Below are positions 40,046-53,400 of a DNA stretch of 64,000 bases, in pieces (positions within the stretch are counted from its first letter, which is position 1; every line of letters starts with the position of its first letter). This stretch comes from Micractinium sp. NFX-FRZ. Taxonomy: Eukaryota; Chlorophyta; Trebouxiophyceae; Chlorellales; Chlorellaceae. The translations under genes and the position numbers were made by a program. The notes beneath the pieces were generated by a model that saw only the letters and a program-made list of their open reading frames with translations, was not told the origin of the DNA and searched no databases. The stretch covers positions 1-64,000 of the forward strand of contig JAPTJF010000173.1 in NCBI GenBank assembly GCA_029339195.1, in the 5' to 3' direction.

Positions 40046-42775
40046 ATGCGTGCGGTGGTCCTGGAGGCGTTCAACCCGGCGGAGGTGCTGTCGGTGCGCG
40101 AGCAACACCCTGCACCCGCCGCCTGCCGCCCTGGCGAGGTGCTGGTCCGCGTGACGGCCACCGCCGTCAACCGCTCTGTCTACCGAACCCGCTCTGGCTT
40201 CATCCCAGGATGGATGGCCACTCTGCCAAAGGTGCGGGGGTCCTCAAGGGTCCCGCACATACATAGGATCCCGCACTTACATTGCAGGTCCGGGTCTGGA
40301 TACAACAGACGCATGAACGGACGAAACGGTGCCGCAGCGCGCGCTGGCGCTTCCGCATGACATGCCTGCTGCCCACGGTTGCCCAACTCTGCGACCCCCT
40401 TTGCGAATCGCAAGAGCATTGCTTGCTCAATGGGAGTGCGTGGGTTTACGTGTAACAGCCCTTCTGACTTGAACACCAGGCCGCGGCCCACCTGCCTTGA
40501 CACCCCACACAGCCCCACCCCTCCCCCCGCCCCCCACTGCCAACAACAGGTACCCGGCGGTGACCTGGCAGGGGAAGTTGTGGAGGCACCCGCCGGCAGC
40601 CCCTTTGCTCCAGGCGACCGTGTGTTTGGGTGCACTGCTGGCTACAAGCCCGAGGTCCCCTGGGGCTGCTATGCTGAGCTGGCAAAGGTGCCAGCTGAGC
40701 ACCTGGCCAGAATACCAGATGGCATGAGCTGCACCGATGCAGCCGCGCTCTGCCTGACTGGTGAGCGACGCAGGGGGTGGGCGGTGGGTGTTGGGGGGGC
40801 AGGGAGGGGAGAAAGAGCGTGGCTAGGCGGGGTTCCCGGGGAGGGAGGATGGCCAGGGGGTGCCTCCTGCCCGGGGGGGGCAGGAGTTGAAGTTGCGTGC
40901 TGATGTGGCAGGCTGCCAAAGAGCTTGCTGGTGGGGCGCCTGCTGCCCGCTGTCTATGTCTTGCACTGTTCTTGCAGCTGCGCCCTGCCCAACATGTCAA
41001 TGGATCTCCCCCTGCCCTGCGCTGCGCAGCATTGACCGCACACCAAGCGCTGGCGGCGGCGCGGCTGCAGGCGGGGCAGCGGGTGCTGGTGCACGCGGCT
41101 GCCGGCGGGGTGGGCAGTGCGGCGGTGCAGATGGCTAAAGCGCAGGGATTGGAGGTGAGGTTTATGGGCTGTGCTGGGATGAGGTGGGTTGTTTTGGTTC
41201 GGGTGGGATGGGTGGGGTAAGGTGGGTTGGGGTGGGTGGGGTCGCGTGGTGGGACCAGCGGTGCCCCTTTCCCACCCCTACCCTATCCCACCGCACATTC
41301 CATGCAGGTGATAGCCACCGCATCCGCTGCAAATGCAGACTTTGTTAGGGCGCTGGGAGCAGACCAAGTGATCGACTACCGGACGCAGCGGTGAGCGCAC
41401 TGGCTGGCTGGCTGACTGGCGTGTGCATCCCCTGCTGCTGCTGCTGCTACCGCCGTCCAGCAAAGGCGTGCAGTTGCTGCCGGCAACTATGAGCGAGTGT
41501 TGGAGACCGCTGAGGGACGGCTGAGGGGCAGGTGCAGCCCTGTGGGCACTGGCGATGGACACTGCCCCAGGGCACGTCCCCCGCTCCCCAACCTGCCCTC
41601 ACATGTCCTCCCCACTGCACACGTTGCTGCAGGTTTGAGGAAGTGCTGAAGCACAGCCCAGTGGATGCTGTGATAGACACAGTGGGCGGTGATTACGAGC
41701 CCCGCAGCCTGGCCGTGCTGCGCCGCACCGGCACATTTGTCAACCTGTTTGCACAGTTTGAGCTGTGGCCGATGATCAAGGGGTGAGAATATGAAGGGGG
41801 GTAATCAACCCTGACTTGTGTCACCCTGGCCCTGGCTGGACGCAGCACAGCACGCAATCGACATGCCAACTGTGTCTGCTGCCTGCAGCGGCGGGTGTCC
41901 AGGCAGCTGGCAAGCTGCCCACCCGCTGCACCCTCCACTGCTGTCTCCGCCCACCCCTCCACCTCCACACACACGCTCTCACACACACTCTCGAGCGTGC
42001 CCCACCCTTGGCAATGCAGCAAGCTGCGGGGCCTGCTGCGGCTGGGCCCTCACTACGCGACTCTCATGGTTGCGCCTTCGGGGGCTGGCATGCGGCACAT
42101 CGCAGCGCTGGCAGCCGAAGGGAAGCTGAAGCCTGAGGTGGCTGCGGTACTGCCGCTGGAGCAGGCAAGGTGAGGAAGGCGGGGTTGCCTGCCCCACCGC
42201 CCCTGCTGAGCGGGAAGCTGAAGGGGCAGCTGGCAGCCGGGGGGAAGCTGCAACCCAAGGCAAGGTGAGGAATGCGGGGTACCCTGCCCCACCGCTCCGG
42301 GCCAGCCTACTTATTTCAGCGCTCTGTGCAGGGGCCGGGTACCGCGCTCGCCTTGTAGGCGTGCGCATATCAATGGTGGCTGGCAGGTGCCTCTGGCTGC
42401 ATTACCTGTTGGCTTCCTCACGCCCTCATGGGGCTGATGTTCTTTGGGGTTAGGGTCTTTCGGGCTTTGCAATCCGTCTTCTCGTGGCGCACAGTTGTCT
42501 GGCTGGAATGCAGCGGCACCTCGGGTCCTCAGCTCCCCCGATGGACTGCCACTGGCCATCCCTGCTCTGCTGTGCACGCCGTACCCCGGCACCACCAGTG
42601 GCGCCACCAGTCGTCCACTGGGAGCTGTCTGTCAGTGGCTCTTCCACCCCACACCTGCATGTGCGCCGCGTCACCCTGGCTTTGCAGTGACGCCCACCGG
42701 CAGGTGTATGACGGCCACGTGCGAGGCAAGGTGGTGCTGCAAGTGGCGGCGGCAAAGGAGGGCACTGCACGGTAG
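40046..42775 (+). CDS. MDR-superfamily NADPH:quinone oxidoreductase (RTN4IP1/QOR-like)
   Basis: Seven exons (40046-40231, 40550-40760, 41030-41154, 41308-41390, 41633-41782, 42020-42169, 42688-42775) give 330 residues. The GroES-like N-terminus has [34 protein letters not shown] and FAPGDRVFG. The Rossmann part has [40 protein letters not shown] and DAVIDTVGG, and ends [11 protein letters not shown]. No catalytic zinc cysteine cluster is present, which fits quinone oxidoreductase rather than alcohol dehydrogenase. The [10 protein letters not shown] and [12 protein letters not shown] segments resemble the RTN4IP1-like branch. It probably reduces quinones or related carbonyls with NADPH. No clear targeting peptide is seen. 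The true substrate is unknown. Confidence 0.9.
42190..42275 (+). repeat. Echo of oxidoreductase exon 6 donor edge
   Basis: The segment repeats GGGAAGCTGAAG and CAGCTGGCAGCC-like sequence and ends GCAAGGTGAGGAAKGCGGGG, the same donor context as the true exon 6 end (42169). It contains two partial copies of the GGGAAGCTG motif. Confidence 0.75.
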
Positions 42776-43059
42776 CGCGGGCAGCAGCTATCTGGGGCAG
42801 CAGATCATGCTTTGCTGCTGTGGTGTACTGGTGAGGGGACCTCGTGCTGCTGCTGCTCCCACAGGCTCTCTTGAGCATGCATTGATTGATGAAACACTTG
42901 CACGGTTTCAGGCACCCGTTGTTATTACACAAGCATGGATACGCACGCAAAAAAATGTGGCACGCAAAAGACAGAGAGAAAGACGAGCAGGAGGAGGGGC
43001 GCGGGCACTGTTTCGTGTGCTTGCCAGGCAGCTGGCTTGGCTGGGGCCTTCGCAGTTCA

Positions 43060-43896
43060 TTAGCTTGTGCAAGTGACCGAGAGTGCCAGCACGTGCCACA
43101 CAATGGGGGCAGGCAGGTGGGCATGCGCCTGCTCCTGGGCGCGGGCCAGGCAGAGGGCCGCTGCCTGCAGGCGCTCCCGCTCTGCTGCCGGCAGGTGCTG
43201 CACCAGCAGCGCCGCCTCCTGGACCGACCGCTGCAGCACAGCCGGGAGGGAAGCTGCCAGGCCAGCGCAGGGCGAGGGCACCAACTGCCAATCTCTGGCC
43301 GTCAGTGGCTGGCGGGCGGCCAGGAGGGCGTAGAGGGGCTGCACGGCAGGTACGTCGGGTGGCAGTAGAAGCAGCACCGACCGTGCCGGCGGCAGCGGGC
43401 CCTCTGCCAGCAGTAGGCGGGCGACATCGTAGGCGCTTTTGCGCAGCACAGTGTGCAGCAGTCTTATTTTCAGGTCCGCCTCATCAGCTGCCATGGCTGC
43501 CGCCGGGACTGCTTCGAGCATGACTGGCAGCATTGCTGGCTCGAGCTGTGATGCCAGTTCAATCACTGTGAAGTTCGCGTCTTCTCTGAGGGGCGCCAGC
43601 GGGTTGGCACCTCCCCGCACCATCACTTCCACGCACTCGAGCTGCCAGCTAAGCATGGATATCATCAGAGGCAGTGTGCCCGTGCTGGCTGCCGCAGCGT
43701 TGGGGTCCGCGCCAGCAGCTAGCAGCGCAGAAACGCACTCAGGGTGCCCGTTGTAAGCAGCAAACATGAGGGGCGCCCAACCATTAGAGGGGCTGCGAGC
43801 GGACGGGTCAGCTCCTGCTGCCAGGCACGCCAGCACGCCTTCCAGATTTCCATCCTCGGCAGCATCGACCAGGCGGTGCTGCACACTGTTGTCCAT
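43060..43896 (-). CDS. Ankyrin-repeat protein, single exon
   Basis: One uninterrupted minus-strand frame of 278 residues. ATG at 43896 begins MDNSVQHRLVDAAEDGNLEG. Three ankyrin repeats span about residues 8-105 (GVLACLAAGADPSA, WAPLMFAAYNGHPECVSALL, AAGADPNA, VMVRGGANPLAP). The remaining ~170 residues are Leu/Ala-rich helices (SAYDVARLLLAEGPLPPARS, LQAAALCLARAQEQAHAHL) with no recognised domain. Ankyrin repeats mediate protein binding. The partner is unknown. The lack of introns contrasts with all neighbours. The frame extends 22 codons further upstream, but the transit-free start at 43896 gives a normal ankyrin N-terminus. It is convergent with the oxidoreductase, 284 bp away. Confidence 0.8.
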   Translation of the reverse strand: MDNSVQHRLVDAAEDGNLEGVLACLAAGADPSARSPSNGWAPLMFAAYNGHPECVSALLAAGADPNAAAASTGTLPLMISMLSWQLECVEVMVRGGANPLAPLREDANFTVIELASQLEPAMLPVMLEAVPAAAMAADEADLKIRLLHTVLRKSAYDVARLLLAEGPLPPARSVLLLLPPDVPAVQPLYALLAARQPLTARDWQLVPSPCAGLAASLPAVLQRSVQEAALLVQHLPAAERERLQAAALCLARAQEQAHAHLPAPIVWHVLALSVTCTS

Positions 43897-44453
43897 GGCC
43901 CTGCAGCATGAGCCAGAGGTAGGGCCGGGGTGGACAGGCAGGCAGGCGGGCGGGTGGGTCATGGTGCCACACGGCGGTGCCCTGATAAGAGCTCAACTCA
44001 GCCTCTCTGCTGCCTGCCAGCATTGGCGCCCGTCCAAGCTTGCCTTTACGGCTGAGCGGTGGCCAGGTCTCCCTCCTCCTGCGCGTGCCGGAGCGCCACC
44101 CTTGAACCCGAGGCAGGAAATCACAAGAACACGCAGGATGGCTATCTGAGTTTGCAACACCAACCAAGCCAAGGAAGAACAACCAGCACTGGGCACCATG
44201 TGGGCCTTCGCACAAGAAAGGCATCTTGCACACGTTGGCAGCTTCTACCCAGGAGCACCCCCCCAGCAGCATGCCTTCCTGCCTCATCACGTCAGCACAT
44301 CCTGCCTCACGATCACAGCCCTGCCATCCACCCATTGGACAAGGCAGATCTGGCAATGTTACATGATTCAAGCGCCTGGCAGGGCAGAACAAAAAGTTAC
44401 AGTGCGCACTGAAGTCATGGGCCCCGCTCAGGCAGGCGGACTGCTCTAACCGG
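43897..44453. other. Region between ankyrin gene start and TFIIIC stop
   Basis: About 560 bp with both flanking genes on the minus strand. It should contain the promoter/5' UTR of the ankyrin gene and the 3' UTR of the TFIIIC gene. A TGCAG acceptor-like site lies 5 bases before the ankyrin ATG in gene orientation, so a non-coding 5' exon is possible. Nothing else was recognised. Confidence 0.45.
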
Positions 44454-47400
44454 CTACAGATCCCCGGTTGCCCCTTCAGCCGCCCCGGCAGCGCTGGCCT
44501 GCGGAAGCAGTGCCGCCGGCGGCAGCACGCGCGGCGCACCAAAGTCCGCCCCCGGAAGCACAGTATAGAAACGCTGCTGGCGCGGGCGGCTGGGCGCCCC
44601 CAGGCCTGCCGCACCGCTTGCGCCACGGCTGCCGACCACGCCCTCCTCAGCCTCATCGTCCTCCTCCACATCAGCATCCTCCCCGCTGCCCACCGCCGCC
44701 GCCGCCTGCTCGCCGCCGCTGCCGGCCCCACGCACGCTGGGGGCGCCACCAAAGCAGGCTGCCAGCACGCTGACGCCGCCCGCTGTACCGGGTGCTCCTG
44801 CTGCGTTGCTGGGCGCCGCTGCGGGCCGGCAGGTGTGCTGCTTGAGCACACGGCCAGCCACGAGGGTGCGCAGCAGCTCGCGTGCATGCTGGGGGGCCAG
44901 CACTCCTAGCTCCTCAACCAGCTGCGCCTCGGGCAGGCCTGCATGGACGGGGGAGACGAGGGGCACCAGGCAGGGTGATGTTTTAGAAGGATGCTAGAAA
45001 AGGAGGTGGCAAGCAGCGCCTTGGGAAGGCCTGTAGGGGCGGGGAGGGGAGGGGGCACCAGACAGGACGTTTGTTTTGGATGATGCAGGGGAAGTCGAGG
45101 AGGCAGCAGGGTGCTGCCACTTTCAGGGGACGGGTCCCCCCCGGCTCACCAGCCCCTGCCCACACACGCCAGCTGCCTGCGACATACGCCGCCTCCCTGC
45201 AAATTCCATCCCATTCCACAACCGCTGCCCTGCCCCCGGCAGAGAGGCACCACGGCGTGCACCGCCCAGTCACCCACCTGGGCTGCGCGCCACCGCCGCC
45301 AGCGCCTTGCGTACCAGCGCCTCCCACAGCCGGGCATTGAGCCTGCCGTGATGGTCCACCCAGGGCCTGACGGGCACGTCCAGGCAGGGCTGCAGCTGGC
45401 CGCCAGGTGGCAGGCCGCGCCGGGCAGCCAGCCGCTGCACTTCCGTGAACAGCCGCTGCTGCCACTCCGCCTCCTGCTGCTGCTGCTGCTCTGCCTGCTG
45501 CTCTGCCTGCTGCGCCTGCTGCTCGCCGGCTGCCAACGGAGTGCCGCCCGCGGGCGTCGCCGGCGGCTCAGAGGGCTGGTCGCGTGCCAGGTGAGGGAAC
45601 GCCAGCTGGCACTGGCTGTGCTCGGCTGCCGCATACCGCCGCCCCTCAAAGCTGCACACCTCACGTGCCAGGCCATGCAGCAGCAGCTGCTCCACCAGCT
45701 GCCCCGCCGCCGCCCCCTCCCCGCCGGCCTGACGCAGCGCCGCCGCCAGCTGGCGCCTGGACGCCCCTCCGGCGCCGGCGCCCCGCAGCGCCGCTAGTGC
45801 AGCATCAAACGCGTCGCTGCCGATGCCGGCGGCCGCCTCGGCTGCCCTGCGGCAGGCTGTCTCGGCCTCCGCACGCACCTCGGGGCTGCAGCCCACGAGG
45901 ACGGGCTGGAACAGAACCAGCTCCTGCTGCGTGTATTTCAGGCTCTCTTCTGGGGTGGCAGCCGCTGCTGCCTCGCCATCCACTGCAGCAGCGGCAGCTG
46001 GGGCAGCGTCTGCCTCGCCCTCCGACTCTGCTGCTGCCGGCGCGGCGGCGGCGGCGGCGGCGCCAGGTGCCTCCCCTCCTGCCTCTCCCGACCTCTCTGC
46101 GCCCGCCTCTCCTTCGCTCTCCGCGGCCGCCTCGCCTGAAGCAGCTGCCGTGCCGGCCGCGTCGGCTGCGCTGCGTGCCCTGCTGCCGCCGGCGCGGCGT
46201 CGGCGGCGGCGGCCGCCGCCGCCGCCGCCCGCCGCGCTGCCCTCGCTGTCGTTGGGTGCCAGGGGATCTGGGCGGGGCGCAGCCAAGCTGACCCTCACCG
46301 GCACTGACACCTCCAGAGGGGCCACATGGTCCTGCCCGCCGCCCCCGTCTGCCGCAGCAGCCTCCTCGTGTGTCAGCACAGGTGTCACTTGCACGCGGTG
46401 CGTGCGCAGCACCAGCCGCCCAGCAGCCATGCCGCCGAGCACCGCCGCCACCGCGCCGCCGGTGAGCTCCACAGAGCGGTGCCGGCGGGGGGCCTCGCCT
46501 GGCCCCTTGCCGGGCAGCCCCGTCTGCAGGGCTGCCAGCCCCTCCTCCACTTCTTCTTCCCCTGCACAGGCTGTGATGTCGAGGCGGCGGCGGTGCTGCA
46601 GCTGGCGGGCGGTGGCCGCCGCCTCGAGGAAGGTGGTGGGCGGGAAGCCGCCGGGCTGCGGGGGGGAGGGCAGGGGAGGGGAGCGGGCACCCAGATCACA
46701 GCACGGTCAGCAGGCAGCACGCTCCCACAACAGGCTTCCCACAAGAGCCGCTCTGGCGCCCGGCACACGCCAGCCCAGCGCAGGCAGTGTGCATCTGCTT
46801 GCCTTCCCCTCTCGCCCTCGTCTCCCCCCGTCCCTCCTCACCCTCCAACCTTCATAACCTCACCCACAAACCTGCAGCGTGGCCCGCCAGCGGTCTGTGT
46901 GCCTGAAATTGTACCAACCCCACCCAGCCACCCCACACCCACCTGTCCCCATCTTGCCCTCCACCCAACCCACCTGCAGCGTGGCCCGCCAGCGGTCTGT
47001 GAGTCGGAAGTCGTAGCGCCCCGGGGTGGTGCTGCGCAGCAGCGCGCCCTGCCGGTTCAGCAGCTCGAATGCTGACCGGATGTCTGCAGGGGTGAACCTG
47101 CTGGTCAGCGCCGTCTCATAGTCACGGCCTGCGGGCACCAGTAAGGATAAAGGAATTGTTTGAGACGCGTATGGTGTGGATGGGCAGGGCGGTGAAACAG
47201 GTTGTCACGGAGGCCGCCTGCAACAACCTGCAGGCTGCGTGTGACAGCTCAGCAGCTCGCAGTGTGGGTTTGTAACTGCACCAGCTCCTGACTGTGAAAA
47301 TGATGCTGGCATGACTGACGAAAGAGCTCACCTACGATGCTGTGGTCAGCACTCATGTAGAGCAGGGACTGGGCCATGGCCATTGCCGCCGTGACAGCGG

Positions 47401-50400
47401 GGCTGGGGTTCAGCAGCACGGCGGCCGCGGGCGCTCCGGCGCCGACGCCCGCCGCTGTGCTGCTGCTGTGCAGCGCTGCCGCCCAGCGGCGCAGCAGGGA
47501 CAGCGGGCGGGCGGCCACATGGGCAGAGCCGCGCAACATCATGTGCTGGTGTGAGGATAGCGGCTTGGGGCCGGGGCGGCGCCTGCCGCCGGGCCCGGTT
47601 TTGCCGGCGGGCCGCTCCTTGAACTGCTTGGGTGCCGAGGCCACCACTTTCTCCACCAGCTCGGCCAGCTTATCGATAGCTGCCGCCGCCTCTGGCAGCG
47701 GCCCGTCCGCCCCCTGCCGCACCTCCCGCCGCACGTCGTACGGCAGCAGCACCCGGAACATGCTGCGCGCGGCGTCGATGCCCGCCCGTGGATCAGCTTC
47801 CTCCCCAACAGCCGCCTCTGCCAGCTGCTCAGCCTCTATCGCGGCCACTGCCAGCTCATCCGCCCGCGCCCGCTTGGCGTTGGGAGACTCTGGCTCCGCT
47901 ACCTCTGCCGTCTCCTCGGGCGCCTTGCGCTTGCTGCCCACTTCTGCCACTGGCACAGCAGCTGCCACCGCCGCCGCCGCCGCTGCAGCTCCCGCAGGCT
48001 CCGAGCCCTGCTGCAGTGCCTGCTGCTCTTCTGCCGCGCGCAGCGCCACCTCACGCGCCGCCAGCAGCGCGTGGATGTGCAGCGAGAGGCGGCGGATCTC
48101 AGACAGGGTGCTGCCCAGCTCCTCGTTTGCCTGCAGCTGCGTGAGCCTGCAGGTGAGGGCGGGTACGCACACGTGGAAACTTTACACGTGCGACTCATGT
48201 TGCTGCCCAGCACCTCTTTACATGCAGCTGCATGAGCCTGCACCGATGCAGAGCTTGGTGCATGGCAAGGGTGTCAGGGTAAGGCATGCACTGTATGGGT
48301 CCCAAGCCGTGCTCCGCGCTGTGTGCGTGCTGGCTCTAGGCCGCTGCCTGGGCCCTCCTCTCTCTTTCTGACTCCCCCTGCACCCACACCAATGTGCAAG
48401 CCCATCGTCTGTACCTTTGATGCACCCGCACACACACACTACACACTCGCATGCATTTCCCCCCACCACCCGGCGTTTGCACCCCACCTGCGCTTGAGGG
48501 TGTAGTGCTTGAGGTTTGCGGGGCGGCCGGGGGCGGAGCGCCACAGGATGGGGCGGGCGCCTTTGGTGGCCATCCACCTGCTCCCCAGGGACGGAGGGTG
48601 GGTGGGAGGGGAGGAGGGGTGAGGACAAGAGAGGGGCATGGAGAGGGGCATGGAGAGGGGCATGTGACCAGTTGTAAGCACCCTCCCGCGGTGAGGGTGA
48701 GGTCACACACAGGAGAGGATGGCATGCCGGGGGTGCAGACGGTGCGACGGTGCAAGGGAGAGGAGATTGAAACAAGGAGTGGCACAGGCCCTGGAGTGCA
48801 GTGCAGAGAATTGAGTTGGGTGAGGGCAAGGTCAGGGGCAGGCTGGGATGAGCAGCGGCACCCCCTGAACCCAGGCAGTAGGCTGCGCAGGACGGCACGG
48901 CCTGCTCCAGGGCATGGGACTCACCCCGCCCAAGACGTCAGCAGCTGCCTGTCCTCCGCCTTCCACCACCGCTTCTTGCGCAGCGGCTGGGGCGCGGCGC
49001 GCGGCAGCAGAGCGGACTGGTCCACCCGCACCTCGTCCTCGTCCTCCTCCCTGCCAGGGCGGGGATGGGCACACGGCAGGTGGGGTGTTGGTGGGCTGTG
49101 CAAGCAGTAGATTAGCAGGCAGACAGGAGAATGGGATGGCAGGCGGGAAACTTGGCATGCCGGGTGGCACGGTGCAGGGCTGGAGATCCGTCCAGTCGTG
49201 GCTTCCTCAGTAGGCAGCAGCCTCCATTCCTAACAACAGCAGGCGTCCGCATGCTGCCCGCCCAAGCAGCAGCAGCAGCAGCAGGCAACAGCTGCACCCC
49301 CACCTGTCCGTCTCCTCGCCGTCCGCGCCCACAGGCAGCAGGGCGGAGCCAGCGCCGCCCTTGCGCTTGTGCCCACGCAGGCGGCGCCTCATGGTGCTAG
49401 TGCTGGCCCGCAGCCCGTAGCCCGCCCTCCTGCGCCCCTCCAGCACGTCCTGCGGGATACCCTCGGGGTACCGCGCCTCCAGCTCCTGCATGCGCTTCTG
49501 CCAGTAGTACCGCCGCTGCGCCAGGCGCTTGCGGGCTGCGGGGGTGGCAGGTGGAGCGGCGCATTGATGCAAGGGTAAGACAAAGGGACTATGAAAGAGC
49601 AGTCAGTCAGTAGTACCGCCGCTGCGCCAGGCGCTTGCGAGCGTGGGGCTGGCAGGTGGGGTGCAAGCGAATGACTTAGTCAAGGCAAGGTGTGGGATCA
49701 AGGAAGGGCTGCAGGTGCCTCTGGCAGTAGTGCCGACGCTGCGCTAGGCTCTTTGCGGGCCGCACGGAAGGGGGCCGCTGCTGCGGCTCACACTGCACCA
49801 ACATAGCTCCCTCAAGTGCCCCCCCAAAAACAAAATCCGCACCCATTGAAACGGCAACCACTTCAACTGCGCTGTCACTCACAGTGCACGTCGTTGGCTC
49901 CAAACTCGTCCGCCCCCACGCGCAGCACGGCCAGGCGCCCCAGGCGCTGAGAGGGCAGCACGTGCTCCCGAGTGAAGGCCAGCACCTGGGCAGGAGAAGC
50001 AAGGAAGGACGAAGGGAGGGAGGCATTCTGGCATGAACCATCATGACTGCCTCCCACCCCCACACCCTCCAGCGCCAAATATGAGCCTTGTGATCCGTAC
50101 CAGTGCCGCTGTATTCCCTCCAACTCTGCCCCAACCAAAGGGACTCAATTCCACGACACCCATCCACCCTCAAAGTGCAGGCCCAGCGCCTGTGCGTGTC
50201 CCCCTTCCCTACCCTCTGCTTCACCCTAACATGTTCCGATGGTAACCTGTCCCAGGCTCACCGCTTCATAGGGCATGCCCAGCGCCTGTGCCACCTCGCA
50301 GCAGCGTGTGTAGCTCATGCTGCGGGCGTCCTCGGGACCCAGGTAGGCATGCAGCACCTGGGGGGCATGCATGAGGAGAGCGCTGTGGTGAGGCAGGGAG

Positions 50401-53400
50401 ACGAGCGGGCACCGAGTGCTGTGCGCGACCTCGGCACCCGGGGTAGATATGCCGCAGGTGCACGCAGAGGCGGGAGGAACACTTCTGGCTCTTGGCACCC
50501 ATACACCATTCAGGAGGGAATTGCATGTGCATACTCTCGGTCGGCCCATGCAGCCAGCAGCGCAACCCGAGGCTCCTACAATATTCTGCCCGACCACTGT
50601 ACCTGCATCTGTTCGAGCTTCACCTCCTGGCGGTACGCCCACGCACGCTCCACGGTGGCCTGCGCAGCAAGGGAGGGAAGAAGGGAGGGAGGGAGGGAGG
50701 CGGGGAAGACAGGTGAGATGGATGGGGCATGGGTCCGGCGGGCGGAGAGGGGAGCAAGCCATGCACCCACAACTAACCAACTGCGTGCCTGCCCCTGCGC
50801 CCAGCCAGCGGCCCACCTCTGGTGCACGGTCGAATGGGAAGCAGCGGCCCAGGGGGGAGGCCGTGGTGGAGATGCCTCGGGAGGTGCAGTGCCGGCAGAC
50901 CACATATTGGGCGAGGGCCCAATAGTTGGAGCAGCCGTGGGGGTCGGAAGCCAGGTTGAAGCTGGCCAGGCGGCGATCGGCGGGCGCAGGGGCCCCTGCT
51001 CCAAACAGCTCTACCGCTGGGGTGGCGACAGCTGGCACACCGGCGCCGCCCTCGCCGCCATCGGCCGCACCCTGCTCGCCCTGCTGTCCCTCGCCCTGCT
51101 GCGCCTGCTGCGCGTCTGGCGTGCCGGCCCCCCGCTTGCGTGGCACAAAAGCCGGAAGCTCAGCAGGCTCTTGCACGTACACCTCGGCCCGCACAGCAAA
51201 GCAGCTGTTGGCTGTGTTGCTGACGGTGGTTTGGCGGGAGCGGCTGGTGGGGCGCAGCGGCAGCACTGCGGGGTGGGGGGAGGGGGGAGGCGGGGGCAGG
51301 CGGCATGTGGGTGTGCATGGCCCGGAGGCTTGAGAGGCGGGGGTTAGGGTGCTCTAGAAACCGGCCCATGCTCAAGCTGTGCCCAGGGTGCACCGCCCCA
51401 TCAGCACAGCCGGGGCATCAGCACAGTCGAGGAGAGGAGGCCCATGCGGTAGGCTCGGTCCAGCAGCTGCATGAGCTGCCTACCCACCAACCTGTTTACG
51501 ACGCAGCCGACACAGTTTCAGTTCACGCACCTGACGACAGCAGGCCCATGCGGTAGGCCAGGTCCAGCAGCTGCATGAGCCGCGTCTGGGCGCGCGCCAC
51601 CTCCTGTGCTCCCCCGCACAGCCGATCCACCTCGGCCGGGCTCAGCTGGCCCACGCAGCGCCCGCTGGCCTCCGCCTCCCTGCAGCAGGGAAAAGAAACA
51701 ATTTCAGTTGAGCAGAACGGGTCCATAGTGGGGACATTCAGCAGGGATCAAGTTGGGGCTGTGTCCAGCTCGGCAGCACGCGGAGGCGGTGCCTCCTGAA
51801 CCGGCAAGTGTCCCCCGCCGCCCACGACACCCCACCCGGCGTCTCTGCACTTGCATGCTCCCCACCATTGTACCTGGCACGCTGCACTGCCCGGCTTGAC
51901 ACCGTCCCCATCCACAGCGTACTGCCCCGTACCGCCCGTCCTTCCCCCGCCACTCACCGCAGCCAATCGGCGTCCTCGCTGTTGCTGCCAACTGAGTAGA
52001 GGAACTGGGTGACGCTGAGCGCCTCCCACACAGAACGGGCAGACAGCACACGCCTGTGGGTGGGGAGGGCAATGCAACGAGGTGGTTTGGGTTGAGGGAC
52101 ACTCCATCGCAGCGACTGGTGGTGGTGAAAGGCGCACGCACGCCTGGCGGGCGGCATGCGCCTGATGAAGGTGAGATTTGGGCATGCAGAGAGGGCAAGA
52201 GCGGGGGTGGCTTCCACCACCCGCCGCCGTCTTGCCCCCTGCCCCCGCCTTGCCCCCACCGTTTCATCCCTTTGACCTGCCTCAAGCTATGCCCGCTCCT
52301 CTCCCTCACCCCCCACACCCCTGCCCAGCCCCATCCAGCCTCACCTGGCAACCCCCTCATCCTGTGACAGATCCGTCTGCTGCATGTCCAGCCGAGAGAG
52401 GCTGCCCTCCTCTGTCCCCGGCAGCGCCGTCACCACAAACACGCGGTCGGCGCCCGCCGCAGCCACCGCTGCCTCTGTGCTGCCCGGCGCCGGCTCTCCC
52501 CGCGCCTCGGCGGCAGCAACCGCGGCAGAGGACTGCGCGGCGGGAGCCTCCGAGAGGCCCGCCAGCTGGCAGCACACCTCGTGCACGGCACGCAGGCGCT
52601 GCATGCGGAACAACTGGAAGCCGTTTGCGATCATCGCCTTCACGGTGTCGTTGCGGTTGGGCATCACAAACTGTGGGTGCAGCGCCGCCGCTGCAATCCC
52701 ACCCCGGAGCCGCTCTCCTCCCTCGCCGCTGCCGTTGGCACCGCCCTCCTCCTCCTCCACCTCCTCTCCGTCCTCCTCCCGCTCCCGATCCTGCTTATCC
52801 TCCTCGGCAATCGCGCCAGCAGCTGCTGCGCTGCGCCGCCGCCCCCGCTGCGCGCGCTCCTTTTGGCGGGTCCGCTCGTCTGTGCCGCTGCCGGGCAGCG
52901 CGCGCATCGTGCGGCCGGGCAGCAGGGGCTTGAGGTTCACTACCGGCAGCGCCTTGCCTGCATGGATGGGGGATAGGTACAGATTCATAGGTGTGTATAC
53001 ATATATAGCTGTGCCAGAGGCAACAGCGGTGGGGTCTTCAAGGGTGTGAAGCTGGCAGGGCACTCAGGGCAGGCGCCGACGGCGATGGGGTTTGGTGGGG
53101 AGGGCAGATGCTGATCAAAAGCATGCAGGCGGGAAGGTTGGGAGGCCTCCGATCTGTGCCCCTGCTCTGCCCGTCCCCCCTCTGCCCGCCCCTTCTAGCA
53201 CCCGCCCCCTCTCCGCCCTCAGCCGCATTGCCATGCGCTGTTGCCAGCTGTTCACGAGTCCCCCCCCCCCCCAACCCCCCCGGCCCCTGCCTCATCATCT
53301 CCCCTGCACCTTTCCCAACCCCTCACCCTCGATCTCGTGCTGCATGGCCCGCTTGTGGTAGGAGGCGCTGCCGTGCGCCCGCTTCTTGAAGGCTTGGTAG

